DNA of 64,000 bases from Pseudomonas oryzihabitans. Its GTDB lineage: Bacteria; Pseudomonadota; Gammaproteobacteria; Pseudomonadales; Pseudomonadaceae. Shown here one piece after another: positions 58,774 through 64,000 of the stretch. Under the pieces are notes generated by a model. The model searched no databases. It saw only the letters and a list, made by a program, of their open reading frames with translations, and was not told the origin of the DNA. The position numbers and the translations under genes are program-made. The stretch lies in NCBI RefSeq assembly GCF_014522265.1, contig NZ_CP017024.1, positions 1,640,001 to 1,704,000 on the forward strand. Reading direction: 5' to 3'. Each line of letters starts with the position of its first letter. Position 1 is the first letter of the stretch.

Positions 58774-61335
58774 ATGGCAAGGGGCAAGAACGGCAAGGAT
58801 GTGCGCAAGGCGGCCCCCCGGGTCGCGGTTTTGCCCGGCCTGGGCGCGGGGCTGCTGCTGGCGCTCGCCGGCCTGCTGCTGGCCGCGCTGCTGCTGTGGT
58901 TCCTGGTGTTGCAGCCGCAAGGCGCGCGCAATCAGGAGCACCAGGCGGACCAGGCGCTGCAGGCCCAGGCGGCCTCCCTCAATCAATTGCTGGTCGGCCT
59001 GACCCGCCGGCTGCAGGGCGTCGCCGGGGATGCCCTGGTGTTGCAGGCCTTGCAGGGCGATGACCCCGCGGCGCGTGCGGCGGCGGAAAGCCAGCTGCGC
59101 GAGCGCCTCGGCGTGGTCGATGTGCTGGTGGTGCCGGCCGGCATGCGCCAGATCGAGGACGATCGCCCCGGTCCCCTCAACTATGCCGCCCTCGATCTGC
59201 TCAAGCGCCTGGAAAGCGGCCAGCGGACCCCGCCGGAAGCCTATCGCGTGAGGGATCGCTGGCTGGTCTACAGCGCTCAGCCCATCCGCCGCGGCGATCA
59301 GCTGCTCGGCAGCGCCGTGCTGGTGGAAGCACTGCCGGACGTCTTGCAGAGCTTGGCCACGCCGCCGGCGAATGTCGGCCAATGGCGCCTGCTGCAGCAA
59401 TTCCCCGGCAGCAGTGTGCAGGTGCTGGCCAGTGGCGGCAGCCCCGGTGATCCGGCGCTGATGCGGCGGCTCGCGACCGGCAGTCCGCTGTGGACACTGG
59501 AGCTGGCACCCGCCGCCGAGGCCGGTGCCGATACGCCCTTGGGTATTCCGCTGGTGGCGCTGCTGCTGGCGCTGTTTGGCGTGCTGACGGGCTTTTGGCT
59601 GTTTTCCCGGGAGCTGTCACGCCGGCTCCGTGACGACGTCCGCAGTCTGACGGCCTATGCCGAGGAACTTGAATCCAATCAGATAGCCAAAAGCCCGACT
59701 TTGCGCCTGGCGGTAATGGAACCCGTGGCCAAGTCGACGGCCCGATTGGCCAGCCGATCGGCCGGGTCGTCGCCGGACCTATATGCTGCGGCACCTAGCG
59801 ATGCCGTGGCCAAGACCCTGGCGGAGTTTGCCGACAGAGGCCGCGCTCAGCAGAGCGAGCCGCTGTTCCAGACCACCGACATCCTCGATATCAGTATCCT
59901 CGACGAAGACCAGGATCTCCTGGGATTGGAGAAACCCCCGATGAGCACTACCCCGCAAGCCCCCCAACTCAACGCCAGCATCTTCCGCGCCTACGACATC
60001 CGTGGCGTGGTGGGTGACTCCCTGACCGCCGAAGCCGCCTACTGGATCGGGCGCGCCATCGGCTCGGAGAGCCTGGCGCGTGGCGAGCCCAACGTGGCCG
60101 TCGGCCGTGACGGCCGCCTGTCCGGCCCCGAGCTGGTCGCCCAACTGATCAAGGGCGTGGCCGACAGCGGCGCCAATGTCAGCGATGTCGGCATGGTGCC
60201 GACCCCGGTGCTCTACTACGCAGCCAATGTGCTCGAAGGCAAGTCCGGCGTCATGCTGACCGGCAGCCACAATCCGCCGGACTACAATGGCTTCAAGATC
60301 GTCATCGCCGGCGAGACCCTGGCCAACGAATCCATCCAGCGCCTGCGCGAGCGCATCGAGACCGGCGACGTGGCCAGCGGCCAGGGCCAGATCAAGCAGG
60401 TCGACGTGCTCAAGAGCTACGCCGACTACATCCGCAACGACGTAGTGCTGGCCAAGAAGCTCAAGGTGGTGGTGGACGCCGGTAACGGTGTCGCCGCGGT
60501 CAATGCCCCCCAGCTGATCGAGTCCCTGGGCTGCGAGGTCATTCCGCTGTTCTGCGAGGTGGACGGCAACTTCCCCAACCACCATCCGGATCCGGGCAAG
60601 CCCGAGAACCTGGAAGACCTGATCGCCAAGGTCAAGGAAACCGGTGCCGACCTGGGCCTGGCCTTTGACGGCGACGGCGACCGCGTCGGCGTGGTGACCA
60701 ACGAAGGCAAGATCATCTATCCCGACCAGCTGCTGATGCTGTTCGCCAAGGACGTGGTCTCCCGCAACCCGGGCGCCGACATCATCTTCGACGTCAAATG
60801 CACCCGCCGTCTGAACAACCTCATCGCCGGCTACGGCGGTCGTCCCATCATGTGGAAGACCGGCCACTCGCTGATCAAGAAGAAGATGAAGGAAACCGGC
60901 GCCCTGCTGGCCGGCGAGATGAGCGGCCACGTGTTCTTCAAGGAACGCTGGTTCGGTTTCGACGACGGCATCTACAGCGCCGTGCGCCTGCTGGAGATCC
61001 TCAGCCAGGAGAAGAACAGCGCCCAGCAGGTGTTCGATACCTTCCCGGTAGACATCTCCACCCCGGAGATCAATATCCAGGTGACCGAAGAGAGCAAGTT
61101 CGGCATCATCGAAACCCTGCAGCGCGACGCCCAGTGGGGCGATGCCCAGATCACCACCCTGGACGGCGTTCGCGTCGATTACCAGAACGGTTGGGGTCTG
61201 GTGCGTGCGTCCAACACCACGCCGGTGCTGGTGCTGCGCTTCGAGGCGGAAACCCTCGAGGAGCTGGAGCGCATCAAGACGGTGTTCCGCAAGCAGCTGC
61301 TGGCGGTGGAGCCGGATCTGAATCTGCCGTTCTGA
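58774..61335 (+). CDS. algC: Phosphomannomutase/phosphoglucomutase with N-terminal membrane part
   Basis: 853 residues. The first about 390 form an extra part with a membrane helix (about 20-48), a periplasmic domain (about 50-245) and a second helix (about 250-275). From residue 390 on it is a complete AlgC: ASIFRAYDIRGVVGD, phosphoserine loop MLTGSHNPPDYNGFK, metal loop AFDGDGDRVG and GEMSGHVFFKERWFGF. It makes mannose-1-P and glucose-1-P for alginate, LPS and rhamnolipid. An internal ATG at 59941 with GGAG upstream would give a 464-residue soluble enzyme, the length of P. aeruginosa AlgC. Confidence 0.95.
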   Translation: MARGKNGKDVRKAAPRVAVLPGLGAGLLLALAGLLLAALLLWFLVLQPQGARNQEHQADQALQAQAASLNQLLVGLTRRLQGVAGDALVLQALQGDDPAARAAAESQLRERLGVVDVLVVPAGMRQIEDDRPGPLNYAALDLLKRLESGQRTPPEAYRVRDRWLVYSAQPIRRGDQLLGSAVLVEALPDVLQSLATPPANVGQWRLLQQFPGSSVQVLASGGSPGDPALMRRLATGSPLWTLELAPAAEAGADTPLGIPLVALLLALFGVLTGFWLFSRELSRRLRDDVRSLTAYAEELESNQIAKSPTLRLAVMEPVAKSTARLASRSAGSSPDLYAAAPSDAVAKTLAEFADRGRAQQSEPLFQTTDILDISILDEDQDLLGLEKPPMSTTPQAPQLNASIFRAYDIRGVVGDSLTAEAAYWIGRAIGSESLARGEPNVAVGRDGRLSGPELVAQLIKGVADSGANVSDVGMVPTPVLYYAANVLEGKSGVMLTGSHNPPDYNGFKIVIAGETLANESIQRLRERIETGDVASGQGQIKQVDVLKSYADYIRNDVVLAKKLKVVVDAGNGVAAVNAPQLIESLGCEVIPLFCEVDGNFPNHHPDPGKPENLEDLIAKVKETGADLGLAFDGDGDRVGVVTNEGKIIYPDQLLMLFAKDVVSRNPGADIIFDVKCTRRLNNLIAGYGGRPIMWKTGHSLIKKKMKETGALLAGEMSGHVFFKERWFGFDDGIYSAVRLLEILSQEKNSAQQVFDTFPVDISTPEINIQVTEESKFGIIETLQRDAQWGDAQITTLDGVRVDYQNGWGLVRASNTTPVLVLRFEAETLEELERIKTVFRKQLLAVEPDLNLPF

Positions 61336-61357
61336 CCTCGGGTCAGCGGTAGCACAG

Positions 61358-61377
61358 AGGGCGCCTAGGCGCCCTTT
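61358..61377 (+). terminator. Terminator after algC
   Basis: Perfect palindrome AGGGCGCCTAGGCGCCCT followed by TTGTCTTTTCTT. Confidence 0.75.
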
Positions 61378-61406
61378 GTCTTTTCTTAGTCGACCTTGAG
61401 AGGTGA

Positions 61407-62312
<906 letters not shown>

Positions 62313-62331
62313 GCGCTTTCGCGCGGACCCA

Positions 62332-62358
62332 AAACGGCGCCCCAGGGCGCCGTTTCTA
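62332..62358 (+). terminator. Terminator after argB
   Basis: An 11-bp perfect stem (AAACGGCGCCC/GGGCGCCGTTT) with a 2-base centre, T-rich end. Also downstream of the convergent DUF1989 gene. Confidence 0.8.
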
Positions 62359-62372
62359 TTGCTGGCCCGGAC

Positions 62373-63223
62373 TCACTGCTCCCAGCTGGCCTTGGGCAGG
62401 GTCAGGCCGTGCTGGCCGTTGTAGGCCGCCCGCTTGGGCGACTCCCAGTCCTGCAGCAGCGCCTCCTCGACCCGGTAGATCTCCACCCCCAGCGGACGGC
62501 AGACCTTGAGCGGGTCCTCGGCATCGGGCCCCCACATCGCCAGGGACAGATCGCCGCCCGGGCAGGTGGACAGGGCGCAGAGCACGTCGATCTCGGCGAA
62601 GAATTCCAGGTAGTCGCCGGGCTTGGCCGGGCAGGCCTTCATGAAGTACAGGTCATCGTGGTTGAGGCCGGTGCACTGGAAGATGTTCAGCACATCGTGG
62701 ACATCGAATTCGGTGAGGCCGTGGGGCAGTACCGCACGGGTCAGATTCGAATGGCAGTGGTGGTGGAAATCCTCGCCGGTGAGCATCTTGTTGACGTAGG
62801 GATCGCAGCGGGTGCCGAGCAGGTCATGCAGGCGGCCGCCATGTTCGTCGATGCCATAGCCGGCCAGGCTGTCGTCGGTGATGGTCAGCAGCGGACGCAG
62901 GAAGGGCAGGTTGGACCAGAGCCGGTCGTAGGTGCTGACGTGGGCACCCTGCAGTTGCCGGGTGCGCGCGGCCCACATCCGTTCGCGGGATCCTCGGCGT
63001 TCCAGACGTTGAAGTCGCCGACCTGAGGCCCGTGCGGGGTGGTGACGCGGAACAGATGGCCGGCGGGGACCTTCCAGGCGCGACCGGTACGGATCGGGAT
63101 CTCGAATTGCTCGATCAGGGTGCGTCCGTCCTTGCGTTCACGCAGCCGATCATAGAAGGCCTGATCGACCTGCAGGGCGGAGCCCTGGGTGGACTGGTAG
63201 GCAGCGGGGTAGTCCTTGTACAT
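62373..63223 (-). pseudogene. DUF1989 (urea carboxylase-associated type) protein, frame broken by one base
   Basis: From the ATG at 63223 the frame reads RAWKVPAGHLFRVTTPHGPQVGDFNVWNAEDP and fails at the GGG run near 62987-62990. One added base gives RERMWAARTRQLQGAHVSTYDRLWSN and the rest (HHHCHSNLTRA, VLNIFQCTGLN, FKACPAKPGDYLEF) to 62373; about 283 residues after repair. The DUF1989 family is linked to urea-carboxylase operons in several bacteria, but no urea genes are visible here. Confidence 0.82.
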
Positions 63224-63238
63224 GGGAGGTCTCCTCGG

Positions 63239-63904
63239 TCAGAGCGGCCTGGCTGCGCTGAGCAGATCCAGCAGCCGGTTTTCGGAATCGTCGAGATAGC
63301 TGGCCATGGCCTCGCCCGCCGCCTGGCGGTGCCCGGCGGCGAGCAGGTCGTGGATCTGGCGGTCGCGGGTTATCCAGGGCCGCTGGAAGTGCTCCTCGTC
63401 GGGCGCGAGGGAAAACAGCAGGCGCATCTGGGCGGCGACGGTGGCGAAGAATTCATCGAACAGCGGACTGCGCAACAGGCCGACGATGTGCTGATGGAAA
63501 TGCAGGCTATGGGTGCCAAGAGCGCGCCAGTCTTCGCGCGACTGCGCCAGTTCGGCTGCCTCCAGGGCATCCAGCATCCGATCGGACTGGTATTCGCGCA
63601 GCAGGCGGCTGGTGAGGATGGCCTGCAGTTCCAGGGTGCGACGCACCTGGAAGATGTCGCGCACCTCGGCCAGGCCCAGGCGCCGCACCATGACCCCCTT
63701 GTGGCGAACATAGGTGGCCAGGCCCTCGCGATCCAGCTGGTGCAGGGCTTCGCGGATGGTGTTGCGCGAGGCGTTGTAGGCCTTGACCAGCTCACCCTCG
63801 ACCAGCGCGGTACCGGGCAGCAGGCGGCCGCCGATGATGTCTTCGCGCATCTCCAGCAGCAGTTGAGCCCCCAGGGACAGCTCGCCCGCATCCTTGCCAC
63901 TCAT
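63239..63904 (-). CDS. GntR-family regulator, FadR/FCD type
   Basis: 221 residues. Winged helix near 20-75 (YNASRNTIREALHQLDREGLATYVRHKGVMV), then an all-helical FCD effector domain with the metal-histidine pattern (DWRALGTHSLHFHQHIV, later ITRDRQIHDLLAAG). It is 15 bases upstream of the DUF1989 gene, so it probably controls that gene; effector unknown. Confidence 0.88.
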   Translation of the reverse strand: MSGKDAGELSLGAQLLLEMREDIIGGRLLPGTALVEGELVKAYNASRNTIREALHQLDREGLATYVRHKGVMVRRLGLAEVRDIFQVRRTLELQAILTSRLLREYQSDRMLDALEAAELAQSREDWRALGTHSLHFHQHIVGLLRSPLFDEFFATVAAQMRLLFSLAPDEEHFQRPWITRDRQIHDLLAAGHRQAAGEAMASYLDDSENRLLDLLSAARPL

Positions 63905-63920
63905 GGGTCTTCACGCTCGA

Positions 63921-63938
63921 TTGTTCAACAATGTGTTG
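63921..63938. promoter_or_regulatory. Candidate GntR operator
   Basis: Overlapping inverted repeats TTGTT-C-AACAA (63921-63931) and CAACA-ATG-TGTTG (63926-63938), 17 bases before the regulator start on the minus strand. Autoregulation is likely. Confidence 0.5.
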
Positions 63939-64000
63939 GAAACAAGCTTGCACGGCGTGTGCCAGAAATTAGCGGGGAGATTGAGGAAGTCCGTCGCGCT

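Overview
The window is high-GC chromosomal DNA from a Pseudomonas. Gene content and order (hemF-aroE, prlC-yheV, betC with its LysR gene, trpI divergent from trpBA, coaBC-dut-algC-argB) match the origin-proximal part of Pseudomonas chromosomes as I remember it. The small genome-specific set and the 853-residue AlgC suggest a P. oryzihabitans/P. putida-like lineage rather than P. aeruginosa; that species call is inference.

Layout. 1-8.3 kb: end of hemF, aroE, a MerR-type regulator divergent from a small membrane protein, gamma-carbonic anhydrase, prlC-yheV, a CigR-like protein, a beta-propeller lactonase and a VOC metalloprotein. 8.3-11.9 kb: choline-O-sulfate use (LysR regulator, betC sulfatase, choline-binding protein). 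11.9-14.7 kb: nitric-oxide defence (norR-type activator divergent from flavohemoglobin). 14.8-18.9 kb: DUF1161, dodecin, DUF883, trpI, trpB, trpA. 18.9-19.6 kb: no gene, many DnaA-box-like sequences. 19.6-27.5 kb: DUF2141 protein, HAD phosphatase, two tandem chemoreceptors, glycine-betaine demethylase gbcA/gbcB, a glutaredoxin-like protein. 27.6-33.8 kb: a uracil-DNA-glycosylase-like gene followed by two AT-rich toxin/immunity cassettes. 33.9-55.9 kb: a complete HSI-II-like type VI secretion (T6SS) operon on the minus strand (tssABCEFGH, sigma-54 activator, small lipoprotein, tagH, tssJKLM, phosphatase, kinase, vgrG), lacking hcp and PAAR genes. 56.2-64 kb: radC, coaBC, dut, algC, argB, a DUF1989 protein and a GntR regulator.

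How it works together. BetC, the choline-binding protein and GbcAB cover three separate steps from choline sulfate to dimethylglycine. The T6SS operon ends in vgrG and a muramidase effector with its periplasmic immunity protein. Behind it lies a second, headless cassette (GH19 lysozyme-like toxin tip plus paralogous immunity protein). It shares about 520 bp with the active effector, and is separated from it by a broken copy of the neighbouring gene's 3' end. This looks like a displaced toxin cassette that could be recombined back in.

Quality warning. Eight genes (merR-like, trpA, DUF2141, effector N-terminus, tssM, tagH, radC, DUF1989) are each broken or shifted by one missing base, and every one fits loss of a G/C from a short homopolymer. 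That uniform pattern points to sequencing or assembly error rather than gene decay. I saw no rRNA, tRNA, CRISPR array or insertion sequence.
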